A DNA stretch of 64,000 bases from the NCBI GenBank assembly GCA_020849625.1, contig JADLFV010000144.1, positions 1 to 64,000 of the forward strand, written 5' to 3'. A program made the translations under genes and the position numbers. Shown piece after piece: positions 43,036 to 51,421 of the stretch. Source of the stretch: Phycisphaeraceae bacterium (GTDB taxonomy: Bacteria; Planctomycetota; Phycisphaerae; Phycisphaerales; Phycisphaeraceae). The notes beneath the pieces are model-generated. The model ran no database searches and had not been told where the DNA came from. It saw only the letters and a program-made list of their open reading frames with translations. Each line of letters starts with the position of its first letter. Positions within the stretch are counted from its first letter, which is position 1.

Positions 43036-44956
43036 AGCGCTGGCGGCGCAAAAACATTGACGTCCCCACCATCAGCAACGTCATCGCTGCCGGTTCAGGA
43101 ATGATCGCCGCCGACAAGGCCGCGAAATCACCAGCCGCGCCGCTCCAGTTGTCGCCCAGCAGTTGTAGGTCAGCCAGGTTGACCTGGCCGTCACCGTTGT
43201 AATCGCCGGTAAACCAGTCGGAGTCGGTGGCACCCCAGTAATCTCCGAGGATCTGCAGATCGCTGAGGTTGACCGTCTGGTCGAGGTTGGCGTCGCCCGG
43301 CAGGGCAGCAGTGACCGTCACCGCGTTGGAAGAGTAGGTCACTGCCAGGGCCAGATCGCTGCTGACAATGACGCCAATGACTGCGTCGAATTTCCCCGCG
43401 ACGTTTTGGGCGCTGAGGATGTTGAAGCTGTCGTAGTAGTGTGCCGGCACATAATCATCGAGCAGCTCGAGGCTGAGCGTGCCGGCCAGCGTGGCGTCAC
43501 CGGTGACGTTGAGGATGTCGCAGCCGGGCGCGGGGTCCATCTGGATCAGCAATGAACCGCCAGCCGACTGGGCATAATCTCCGTCGATGAAGAACGGACC
43601 TGCGGAATGACCGGGCGCGACGGAGCCACCCATGTTGACCACGTCGCCGACGATCGAGCCGGTGCCCGTCAGCAATCCGCAGCTTGAAACATAAAGTCGA
43701 TCGGTGGTCGCGGGCATCGGATCAGCACCGACCATCAACCGGCCGCCGCCAGTCACGTCCACGTGTCCCAAGTCCCACAATTCCAGGCGCTGGCCTACGG
43801 TGACAGTCGCCCCGTTGCGGACATCGAGGTAACCCTCTCCGCCGGAGCCCAATCCGCCGTGGGATGGATCAGCCTCGCCACCGACGTACAGTTCCTCTTC
43901 GATGTTCCATGCGGAAGGCTCATCCGTGATGAAGGCGGAGCCATAGGAGCCGCCACGTCGTGCGATGTGGCCCCAACGACTGTTCACCACGCCGCCGTCA
44001 TCGACGGTCAAAATACCCTCGGCGGTGAAGCCGACGCTGAGCTTGCCGTCCTGCGTCCATTGTGAGCCCGCCCCGCTGACGATCACTTCACCGTAGCCGT
44101 AATAACCCCCATTATCGGCACCGATCACGCCGCTGGAATTGCTGGGAGAAGTGCCCATATGGCTGGTGAAGGTCGAACCGCTGATGATGTTTAGATATCC
44201 CGTTCCGCCCACTCCGATCTGGGCCTGCCCGGTGGTGCAGTTGAAGGTGGCGTGGTCGGTGAGGCTCACGGTGCCCACCACATCGGTGGAGCCACCGCCG
44301 CCCGCATATCCGATGGTTAATCGCTGCGTGTCCATCTGGGAATCTTCGCCATCGACCTCGATGGCGCCATCGGCGGCCGTGACCTCGCCGGAGGCGCTGT
44401 TGCCGACGAAGCTGTAGCGGTTGATCGTCACGGTTGCGCCCGCCAGCACGTACAGCCGACCGGTGGCTCCCCGCGCGACGGTCATATCCATGTCATTGAT
44501 CCAGTCGGCATCAGGTCCGGTGAATGTCATTTCCCCTGGCGCCCCGCTGCTGCCGGTGTAGTGCCCCACATCCGCCCAGATCGAAGTCATTAGGCCGTTG
44601 CTGACCTGCACGCTGGCGTCATCGCCGTCGAAGTAACCGATGAACAGGAGATTATCCACAGTCAATGTCTGGCCATTCAGGTCAAAATCAATGCTGCCGC
44701 TGCGTGCCCGAAACTCACCCGCTTGCGTGGAGCCGGCCAGCGTCACGGTGTAAACGGAGGATGCCCCAAGGTTGAAGTTGGCCACGGCCGTGGAATCAGG
44801 TACGCCGTTATCCCAATTGTCCGAGTCATCCCAGGAACCTCCACCGCTGTCGATCCAGAAAGTGTCCTTGTTAACTTCAGCACAAGCTGAAATCGCCACG
44901 AATCCTGCTATGGCGCATGCGAAACCCATCGCCCACAACCGATTTCGGCCGAACAT
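43019..44956 (-). CDS. Exported repeat protein with dockerin-like repeats and PEP-CTERM
   Basis: 645 residues. AGGAGG is six bases before the ATG, followed by a signal peptide. The long middle part is made of beta-strand repeats rich in Gly, Thr and Asn (VGTVSLTDHATFNC, GGTGYLNIISGSTFTS), typical of autotransporter-associated beta-helix proteins. Then come two dockerin-like loops (GDANLDQTVNLSDLQILGD, DYNGDGQVNLADLQLLGDN) and the anchor IPEPAAMTLLMVGTSMFL with RRQR. It should be a large surface or exported adhesin-like protein. Its C-terminus overlaps the oppositely oriented LamG gene by 17 bases. Confidence 0.83.
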   Translation of the reverse strand: MFGRNRLWAMGFACAIAGFVAISACAEVNKDTFWIDSGGGSWDDSDNWDNGVPDSTAVANFNLGASSVYTVTLAGSTQAGEFRARSGSIDFDLNGQTLTVDNLLFIGYFDGDDASVQVSNGLMTSIWADVGHYTGSSGAPGEMTFTGPDADWINDMDMTVARGATGRLYVLAGATVTINRYSFVGNSASGEVTAADGAIEVDGEDSQMDTQRLTIGYAGGGGSTDVVGTVSLTDHATFNCTTGQAQIGVGGTGYLNIISGSTFTSHMGTSPSNSSGVIGADNGGYYGYGEVIVSGAGSQWTQDGKLSVGFTAEGILTVDDGGVVNSRWGHIARRGGSYGSAFITDEPSAWNIEEELYVGGEADPSHGGLGSGGEGYLDVRNGATVTVGQRLELWDLGHVDVTGGGRLMVGADPMPATTDRLYVSSCGLLTGTGSIVGDVVNMGGSVAPGHSAGPFFIDGDYAQSAGGSLLIQMDPAPGCDILNVTGDATLAGTLSLELLDDYVPAHYYDSFNILSAQNVAGKFDAVIGVIVSSDLALAVTYSSNAVTVTAALPGDANLDQTVNLSDLQILGDYWGATDSDWFTGDYNGDGQVNLADLQLLGDNWSGAAGDFAALSAAIIPEPAAMTLLMVGTSMFLRRQRFTAWP

Positions 44957-45196
44957 GGTCTGCCTCCTGATGAGAAGTTGATCGAACTGTTACGGACCTC
45001 TGACGTTGCACCGCTGCGGTAGCGCGACGCACGAACAATGTGATCCTTCACCTGGAATCATGGAATTGAACGCGAACCGGGTCGCGCTGACCTGATTCCT
45101 TATGCTACAGCAGATCACAGCCCCGACAAGACAATTGCGGCTGGGGAGGTGTCACCTGTTACACCGACAGGTGGCGTGCGCCGCTGCAGAAAGTGT

Positions 45197-45832
45197 TCAG
45201 ACGGTGCCAAAAAGGCGGTCGCCGGCATCGCCCAGGCCGGGCAGGATGTAGCCTTTGTCGTTGAGTTTCTCATCGACGGCCGCGGTGTAGATGGGCACGT
45301 CGCCGCAGGCCTGGCGCAGGGCGTTGATGCCTTCGGGCGCAGCGATCAGGCAGATCAGACGCAGATCGGTGCAGCCGGCCTCGCGCAGCAGTTTCACCGC
45401 TGCGATGGCGCTGCCGCCGGTGGCCAGCATGGGATCGACCAACAGCACCGGCCCCTGCGAGACCTGTCGCGGCAGGCTGCGGTAGTAATCGACCGGCGAA
45501 AGCTTCACCTCGTCGCGGTACATGCCCAGGTGACCCATCACCGCCCCCGGAATCAGCCGATGAATCGCCTCGGCATAACCGAGACCAGCCCGCAGGATGG
45601 GCACGATGGTGATCGGCTTGCTCAGCTTCGCCCCGGTGCACAGCTGCATGGGCGTGACGATGTCCATCGGCTCGGTCTGCAGATCGCGCGTCGCTTCATA
45701 GGCCAGCAGTGATCCGATCCGCCCCACCAGTTCCCTGAAGCGGGCCGGCGGCGTGTCGCGATCGCGCACCAGCGTCAGGTCGTGACGGATCAGGGGATGG
45801 TCGATGATGTGCGTGAGATCGCAGCTGGCCAT
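45197..45832 (-). CDS. upp: Uracil phosphoribosyltransferase
   Basis: 211 residues, the normal UPRT length. VSQGPVLLVDPMLATGGSAI is the PRPP-binding loop, PILRAGLGYAEAIHRLIPGA lies mid-protein and the C-terminal GLGDAGDRLFGTV recognises uracil. It converts uracil and PRPP to UMP. It lies 12 bases downstream of a cytosine deaminase gene, so the pair can turn cytosine into UMP. No attenuator or PyrR site was noticed. Confidence 0.97.
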   Translation of the reverse strand: MASCDLTHIIDHPLIRHDLTLVRDRDTPPARFRELVGRIGSLLAYEATRDLQTEPMDIVTPMQLCTGAKLSKPITIVPILRAGLGYAEAIHRLIPGAVMGHLGMYRDEVKLSPVDYYRSLPRQVSQGPVLLVDPMLATGGSAIAAVKLLREAGCTDLRLICLIAAPEGINALRQACGDVPIYTAAVDEKLNDKGYILPGLGDAGDRLFGTV

Positions 45833-45844
45833 GAGAGCTCTATG

Positions 45845-46285
45845 TTATTCACCGATGTCTTCAGACCACAAATCCGGCCGGGCCGCGATGAAGTCGCGCA
45901 TCAACTGCACGCACGTCTGATCCTGCAACACCGTCGTCTGTACGCCGTGCTGGGCGAACAGGTGCTCGGCCCCCTGGAAAGTCTGGTTTTCACCAATGAC
46001 AACGCGGGGGATGCGAAACAGCAGCGCGGTGCCGGTGCACATGACGCAGGGCGAGAGCGTGGAAACCAGCGTAAGCTTCGACCAGTCGCGGCGGCGGCCG
46101 GCGTTGCGGATGCAGGCTACCTCGGCGTGGGCGGTGGGGTCACCGCTCTGCACGCGCAGGTTGTGCCCGCGAGCCACGATACCCCCGGAAGGGTCAGCGA
46201 GGACCGAGCCGATGGGGATGCCACCCTCCGCCAGACCGGCCCGGGCTTCTTCGATCGCAGCCTGGAGCAGTTGTCGATCGTTCAT
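45845..46285 (-). CDS. Cytosine deaminase, yeast (FCY1) type
   Basis: About 146 residues from the ATG at 46285. TAHAEVACIRNAGRR gives the zinc His and catalytic Glu, and STLSPCVMCTG the two zinc Cys. The wider pattern IPRVVIGENQTFQG and the ending FIAARPDLWSEDIGE closely follow yeast cytosine deaminase rather than bacterial CodA (an unrelated amidohydrolase) or TadA. It converts cytosine to uracil. The next gene, 12 bases on, is upp, which supports pyrimidine salvage. The stretch LADPSGGIVARGHN carries a CTTCCGGGGG copy at 46182. Ten bases separate its start from the stop of the zinc-ribbon gene upstream. Confidence 0.88.
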   Translation of the reverse strand: MNDRQLLQAAIEEARAGLAEGGIPIGSVLADPSGGIVARGHNLRVQSGDPTAHAEVACIRNAGRRRDWSKLTLVSTLSPCVMCTGTALLFRIPRVVIGENQTFQGAEHLFAQHGVQTTVLQDQTCVQLMRDFIAARPDLWSEDIGE

Positions 46286-46295
46286 GGTGCAGCGC

Positions 46296-47990
46296 TTATT
46301 CGATGTGTCCATCGGCGAACAGGATGGCGCCGGTGGGGTCCTTCTGGCCGTTGAGTGATTCCCAGAGGATGGGCGTCTGGGATGGATCAGCGCCGGGCGG
46401 GGGCGGCTCGTAGATGAAGCCGGGATTGTCACCGGTGCGCGGGTTGGCGAAGACCTGGCGGATGCCGGGCATGACTTTCTCCAGGTCGTTCAATTCGGTC
46501 GGCCACTGGCCGCGGTGCTGATCGAGATACATCTGCAGGGCGATGCCGATCTGGTTGAGGTTGCTGGCCGAGACGATGCCGCGGCCCTTGGAGCGTGCTT
46601 CGGCCAGCAGTGACAGATAGGTCATGGGATTGCTGGGCGGCGGCTGATTGGTGTGTTGCAGTCCCTTCATCGGTGAAGGCGCGACCATGCCTGGCGTGTG
46701 CGAAACAGGCTGCGGCGGCGCGGGCATGTCGGGGACTTTAATGGTGGCGACCTGTTGATCGCAATAGACCAGCGCGCACTTGCCGCCGATTGACGGCCGG
46801 GGAAACAGAAGGCCGAACTTGTAGCGATACCACGGTTCGAGGCGCGACAGGCGGGTCCAGCGCGCCTTGGTCCACCAGCCGGTGGCTTCGGCCGGCCAGG
46901 AGGCGTGCAGGCTGTCGCCGCGATAGTCCATCTCGATGGAACCGGGGAACGCAGCGCCGTGGCCGAGGGCGGGCGCGAGCGTGAGCTTACCGGTGGCGTA
47001 GAGTCCTTTGGTGGAAGGCATCGACCCGGTGCTGTAGTAACTGGTGAAGTCGAGCTTTCCACTGATCAGTGGCGGCTGGTTCCAGACGGCCGTGCCGTTC
47101 TTGACGCCGGACTGACTGCTCACGTTGATATCGTCGGGCGGGATGACGGGCAGCAGCTTGTCCGAGTCGCTGGTATCAGCCCCGGCCAGGTCCACATCGA
47201 CATCCTTCTCAAAGCGTACGTAGAGCAAACGCCCGGTCAGCGGCGCGCCGGCGGCCGGCTCCAGGCGGAACTGGCCGTCGTGAAACACGCTGTCGTATTT
47301 GCTGGTCTGCTTGCGATCGCGGATGACGCCCTGCTTCAGCGCCACTTCCAGCAGGATGTAATCACCCGCTTCATCGGGCGTGGTCACCAGCAGTTGATCG
47401 CCGCTGCCGACGGAATAAACCTGGGCCACGGTGGCAGCCCCGGGCACGGGCTGGCCGCCCTGTTGCGGCGCGCTCTTGATACCCAGCGATCGATCGCCCG
47501 CACCTGACAGCAGGCTGTACGGCTCGCGCGTGGCGCCGCCGTGCAGCAGATCGACCACGCTGACAGTCTGTTGATCGAGGATATGAATGGCGCGGGCCGG
47601 CCCGGTCAGGTACCAGATTACCACCGCCACCAGCGGCACGATCACCAGCGCCAGGCGCAGTGGCGTGACCTCCATGCCCATCAACGTCATCAGCACGCGG
47701 CGCACTTTTTCATTTTCCTTCTGCTGCGTCCGCACGAATGTGCCGCCCACGCGGTGGAAGCCGCAACTGGTGCAGACCACCGCCGTGGCCGTCATGGGTT
47801 TGCCGCAGGCGGTGCAGGTGACCATGCCGGCGGATGCTGCCTGCTGCGGCTGTGGTTGCGGCTGCTCATTCTCCGACGCCTCAGGCACGATCAGCTTGCG
47901 CCCGCAGGAAGGGCACTGGCCCTGTTTGCCGGCCATGCTGTCGTCCACCTTCAGTTTGCGTCCGCATTTGCAACGAAAATGAATGGGCAT
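46296..47990 (-). CDS. Zinc-ribbon membrane protein with prepilin-like C-terminus
   Basis: About 564 residues. The ATG at 47990 is preceded by AGGTGAGG. Residues 1-35 are a zinc ribbon (CKCGRKLKVDDSMAGKQGQC, then PSCGRKL), and near 75-90 is a second (CTACGKPM, then CTSCGF). One membrane segment (LRLALVIVPLVAVVIWYL) follows, then a long part outside. The last 110 residues (SNLNQIGIALQMYLDQHRGQ, WPTEL, GAILFADGHIE) resemble the C-terminal half of planctomycete prepilin-type (DUF1559-like) proteins, but the N-terminal pilin signal is missing. Function unknown. It heads a probable operon with the cytosine deaminase and upp. Confidence 0.75.
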   Translation of the reverse strand: MPIHFRCKCGRKLKVDDSMAGKQGQCPSCGRKLIVPEASENEQPQPQPQQAASAGMVTCTACGKPMTATAVVCTSCGFHRVGGTFVRTQQKENEKVRRVLMTLMGMEVTPLRLALVIVPLVAVVIWYLTGPARAIHILDQQTVSVVDLLHGGATREPYSLLSGAGDRSLGIKSAPQQGGQPVPGAATVAQVYSVGSGDQLLVTTPDEAGDYILLEVALKQGVIRDRKQTSKYDSVFHDGQFRLEPAAGAPLTGRLLYVRFEKDVDVDLAGADTSDSDKLLPVIPPDDINVSSQSGVKNGTAVWNQPPLISGKLDFTSYYSTGSMPSTKGLYATGKLTLAPALGHGAAFPGSIEMDYRGDSLHASWPAEATGWWTKARWTRLSRLEPWYRYKFGLLFPRPSIGGKCALVYCDQQVATIKVPDMPAPPQPVSHTPGMVAPSPMKGLQHTNQPPPSNPMTYLSLLAEARSKGRGIVSASNLNQIGIALQMYLDQHRGQWPTELNDLEKVMPGIRQVFANPRTGDNPGFIYEPPPPGADPSQTPILWESLNGQKDPTGAILFADGHIE

Positions 47991-48064
47991 GAGCACCTCA
48001 CCTGGTTCAACACCAGTGTAGGTCAAGTCATGGTTTTTTTCGCTGTGTGCGACGTGGGCAACTT

Positions 48065-48116
48065 GTTTAGCGGGCGAGCTTGCTCGCCCATCGCGGAGCA
48101 AGCTCCGCGGCTAAAC
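48065..48116. repeat. 52-bp clover-shaped palindromic element, copy 2
   Basis: Same layout and length as 11911-11962: outer GTTTAGC/GCTAAAC and two inner hairpins, here both perfect (GGGCGAGC/GCTCGCCC and CGCGGAGC/GCTCCGCG). It lies between the ftsQ-like gene and the zinc-ribbon gene. Confidence 0.8.
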
Positions 48117-48142
48117 GTGTCGCATGCGGGACGTTGATTCAG

Positions 48143-49033
48143 TTAATGCTCAGCACGGGCGGTCATGATCTGCGGGCGGTTCAGATACACGCCCCGACCG
48201 TCGGCGTCGATCGACCCGGTGCTCTGGGCCAGCAGGCGCAGGCGGCTGAGCTTCACCTCCGTGTTCGGCTCGATCATCTTCTCACTGCCGGGGGCCAGGC
48301 CCCATTCCGTCCAGCCGCGATCGGTGTAGAGCACCAGCTTCACGCGACCCATGGCATCGCGCCCGGAGGCGTCGATGGCGCGGATGCGATCAGCGTAAGG
48401 CTCGCTGGCGAGGATCACCGAAAGCTTCAAGGCCGCGGCGGCGTCCTGTCCCGACCAGGCCTGTCCCCAGGTGCGCGGTGCGTCGCCGCTGACGCCCGTG
48501 ATCAGCGGCAAGCTCATGTGCGAGGGATCATCCGTCGGCAGCCATACGCCCTCGACATCGACCACGTAATAGCCGCGCTGTGACTGGATCAGCGCCACCG
48601 GCCGACGGTAGGCTGCTTCGACGATCACCCGCCCTTCGCCGCTGCGGCGGACCTGCCAGACGTGCTCGACCCAGGGGTCCAGCGCCAGCTTGTTGGCTGC
48701 GGTGGTCAGGCTGCGTTGCTCCATGGGGTCGGGGTCAACGGTGTTGCTGACGATGCCCGCCAGGTGCTGGGCCACGCTGTCGCTCAGATGCTGCGGGGCG
48801 CGAGCCAGCACCACGCGCACCGGCTGCGAGCGGGTTTGCGTGGCGTAGTCAGCTAATGATTGTTCGAGCCAGCGCCAGCCAGCGATGGTGCCCACCAGGA
48901 CACCAGCCGCGACCATCAGCTTGATGCCGAACAGGGTTCGCTGCGGATCCCACCCGGCCGTGGCACCCGAGGCGGGCGTGCGACGCTTGCGGCCGCGGCG
49001 CGGGCTGGACTTTTTGAATAAAAACCAACTCAT
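48143..49033 (-). CDS. FtsQ/DivIB-like cell division protein
   Basis: About 296 residues from the ATG at 49033; no strong ribosome site is visible. A basic N-terminal tail (KKSSPRRGRKRR) is followed by one membrane segment (LFGIKLMVAAGVLVGTIAGW) and an outer part. ALDPWVEHVWQVRRSGEGRV, then IVEAAYRRPVALI, GYYVVDVEGVWLP and LPLITGV, follow the order seen in FtsQ (POTRA and beta domains). FtsQ links FtsK with the FtsBL and FtsWI complex at the septum. The gene is apart from ftsW, which lies 7 kb away on the other strand, and no dcw cluster is present. Confidence 0.65.
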   Translation of the reverse strand: MSWFLFKKSSPRRGRKRRTPASGATAGWDPQRTLFGIKLMVAAGVLVGTIAGWRWLEQSLADYATQTRSQPVRVVLARAPQHLSDSVAQHLAGIVSNTVDPDPMEQRSLTTAANKLALDPWVEHVWQVRRSGEGRVIVEAAYRRPVALIQSQRGYYVVDVEGVWLPTDDPSHMSLPLITGVSGDAPRTWGQAWSGQDAAAALKLSVILASEPYADRIRAIDASGRDAMGRVKLVLYTDRGWTEWGLAPGSEKMIEPNTEVKLSRLRLLAQSTGSIDADGRGVYLNRPQIMTARAEH

Positions 49034-49191
49034 CTGCGGCGCTATCGGCCAAGAGCCGCCGTTGACAGCAACCTTTGCGCCGGGTGACGCAGGCGATATC
49101 TGCAAGTTATTTTATAATAGCAGTTTATCGCCGGAATGGCTGGGCTATATAGCCCGGCCATTTTGCCGGGTGGAAGACCGTGGGCGTTCTT

Positions 49192-49710
49192 TCACGCCTT
49201 GTCGCCCAGCAACTGCTTCGGCGTGGTCAGCCACAACAACAGCGCTGAGGCCACCTGACCAGCCTCAAAACGCACTTCCAATGCTGCGCAGCCAGCTTTT
49301 TTCATCTGCACCCCGCCCGGCAGGCTCGAGCCCAGCAGTCGCTCGATGATCTCGCTGAGGCTCGGCTCGTGACCCACCAGCATGACCCCCGCCCCCGGAA
49401 GTGACCCCGGAAGTGTCATTTGATGCTGTCTTTGAGCCAGTTCCGCCAGGATTTGCCCCGCGTGGTTGCCGCCCAACACATCCCAGATCTCGACCGGAAC
49501 GCCAAACGCTTCGCCGGCCAGCTCGGCGGTCTGGCGTGCCCGCACCAGCGGACTGCTCAGGATCACCTGCGGCGGCGACATGCGCAAGGCCAGCGCAGCG
49601 ACGACCTTGCGCGTTTTGGCCCGGCCGTCATCCGTCAGGCGACGATCCGCATCCAGCCCTGACGCGGAGTCCGATTCCGCGATCCCGTGACGCAGCAGAT
49701 ACAGCAGCAT
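49192..49710 (-). CDS. sixA: Phosphohistidine phosphatase SixA-type
   Basis: About 172 residues from the ATG at 49710. The RHG histidine is in LLYLLRHGIAE near the start, SSPLVRARQTAELAGEAFG follows, and the second His is in VMLVGHEPSLSEII: the histidine phosphatase (phosphoglycerate mutase) fold in SixA form. It removes phosphate from phosphohistidine. Before VMLVGHEP is TLPGSLPGAG, extra compared with the family, coming from two copies of the CTTCCGGGG repeat (49392-49401 and a variant at 49405). It is divergent from the next lipoprotein, with only 27 bases between the starts. Confidence 0.85.
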   Translation of the reverse strand: MLLYLLRHGIAESDSASGLDADRRLTDDGRAKTRKVVAALALRMSPPQVILSSPLVRARQTAELAGEAFGVPVEIWDVLGGNHAGQILAELAQRQHQMTLPGSLPGAGVMLVGHEPSLSEIIERLLGSSLPGGVQMKKAGCAALEVRFEAGQVASALLLWLTTPKQLLGDKA

Positions 49711-49737
49711 GAGAATGATTGTACGTCGGCGGCTAAG

Positions 49738-50280
49738 ATGCGGCCCATGAAGTGGTCGCCCGCATTGCTGCTGCCCCTGCTGCTGATCGCCGGCTGCGAT
49801 CGCCGCGAGATCGAAACCTACCAGACACCCAAGACCGCCGAGCCCACCCTGGCTGTCGCCACGGCGCCCGAGGCCGACCACGAACTGACCTGGACGCTGC
49901 CGAAAGATTGGCGACTGGTGCCGCAGACCAGCGCCATGCGCATCGCCACCTTCGAGGTCGGTGAAGGCGACGCCAAGCTGACCATCACCATCACCAGTTT
50001 CCCCGGCGATGTCGGCGGATTGCTTGCCAACATCAATCGCTGGCGCGGCCAGGTGCAGTTACCGGCCGTGGAAAGCCTCGAACAGCAGCCGATGCAGAGC
50101 TTCGACCTCGCCGGCCGCGCGGTGCACGTGGTGAGCCTGCCGGGGATGACCGCCGCCATGATCGAGGAACCCGATCGCTGCTGGTTCGTGAAGATGACCG
50201 GCCCGGCGGAGGCGGTGACCGCGCAGCAGGAGCCGTTCACGCAATTCGTCGGTTCATTGAAGTGGAAAACAATGCAGTAA
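49738..50280 (+). CDS. Lipoprotein of unknown function
   Basis: About 180 residues (177 from the ATG at 49747). The N-terminus PALLLPLLLIAGC is a lipoprotein signal. ELTWTLPKDWRLVPQTSAMR, then IATFEVGEGDAKLTITITSF, is typical of a PsbP-like or DUF1795-like small beta-sandwich (WxxP-DW). The end is QFVGSLKWKTMQ. Function unknown. It is divergent from sixA. Confidence 0.7.
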   Translation: MRPMKWSPALLLPLLLIAGCDRREIETYQTPKTAEPTLAVATAPEADHELTWTLPKDWRLVPQTSAMRIATFEVGEGDAKLTITITSFPGDVGGLLANINRWRGQVQLPAVESLEQQPMQSFDLAGRAVHVVSLPGMTAAMIEEPDRCWFVKMTGPAEAVTAQQEPFTQFVGSLKWKTMQ

Positions 50281-50543
50281 GACACGGCGACAAGGGGACA
50301 AGACGACAAGCAGATCGTGCCATAATGCCTCGCAGCACATATCACCTGATACCCCGTTCATCGAAGTCCCAACCCTGACAAGTGTGTGTCAAAACTCCTT
50401 CTGTGATAACGGAGTTGGTGGTAAAATGACGGTTCTGAGGCGGTTCAGCCAAGTGGGGTTCATATGGCAGATGTCCAATATGGTTCATCGCCCATTGTGA
50501 AAGTTTGACAAGTCGTCACACCATTAACCAGGGAGGTCTTACC

Positions 50544-51146
50544 ATGTCAAAGACAACTTTACTGTTGTTGGTCGTTGTGGCTCTGATGGTTTCAAGCAAC
50601 GTGCTGGCGGATGTGACTATCGGTTTCGTCAGTGATGATGTGGGTAGTGGACTGAAGCGCTTCACGTTCACCGCCACCAGCACCGTCCCCAACCAGTTCA
50701 TCGGCGGCTTTGACATGACCTTCACGGCCTCTTCCATGAGCCAACAGAATCCTTTCGGCCTACCCACCGTGTTCCAGGACAACAATGGGCAGATGGCCGC
50801 GGCCGGGCTGGACGCCAACAAGGACAGCCAGTTTCTGTATGACACCGGTGGAGGTGCTGACATTTTGGTGGCGTCCGGCACAGCCGTGGAGAATGCTACG
50901 ACCCTGTCTGCCGCGTTCGTATTTACCGCCAGCAGTGTCTATGCCCCAGCCCAGAGTACAACGTTCGCACAGATCGTGGTGCCCGGCGGCACAGAAAACA
51001 GCATTGATTGGAGCGGCGTTGTCAGCATCGCCAATACCGGGGTAATCTATGAAGTATCCGGCCAAACCCCCGAACCCGCGACTTTGGGTCTGCTCTGCTT
51101 GGCACTGGGGGCCCTGTGCCGTCGCCCAACTCGCGGCGAAGGCTGA
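50544..51146 (+). CDS. Exported PEP-CTERM protein
   Basis: 200 residues. GGGAGG lies five bases before the ATG at 50544; the signal peptide ends near VLAD. The body is small and beta-rich (VTIGFVSDDVGSGLKRFTFT, FAQIVVPGGTENSIDWSGVV). The end TPEPATLGLLCLALGALC plus RRP is a PEP-CTERM signal (here TPEP). No dockerin. In 50281-50543 before it I see only a short hairpin (AACTCC/GGAGTT) and a possible TTGACA at 50505-50510 without a -10 partner. Function unknown. Confidence 0.78.
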   Translation: MSKTTLLLLVVVALMVSSNVLADVTIGFVSDDVGSGLKRFTFTATSTVPNQFIGGFDMTFTASSMSQQNPFGLPTVFQDNNGQMAAAGLDANKDSQFLYDTGGGADILVASGTAVENATTLSAAFVFTASSVYAPAQSTTFAQIVVPGGTENSIDWSGVVSIANTGVIYEVSGQTPEPATLGLLCLALGALCRRPTRGEG

Positions 51147-51421
51147 TTTTTCTGCCGTGAGGTCCGTGGGGTGACGTTACGGGTTCATGTGGTTTGCGAA
51201 AGTTCCGCACCCAACGTCGATTCGACCTAGAATCGGGTGGGTATTCGGCTGCTCTTGATGGACTTTATCGGATTCGCGCTGACATCGGCGTGGAAGGGAC
51301 TGAGTGGTGAACCTGAGCACCTGTTACTTCGAGGGTGAATTGGCCATGGCAAACTGACGAGAGCAAGGAACTGTTCACCTTGTCTGCTTGTCCGTTTGTC
51401 TGCCTTGCACGCGGACTCACC

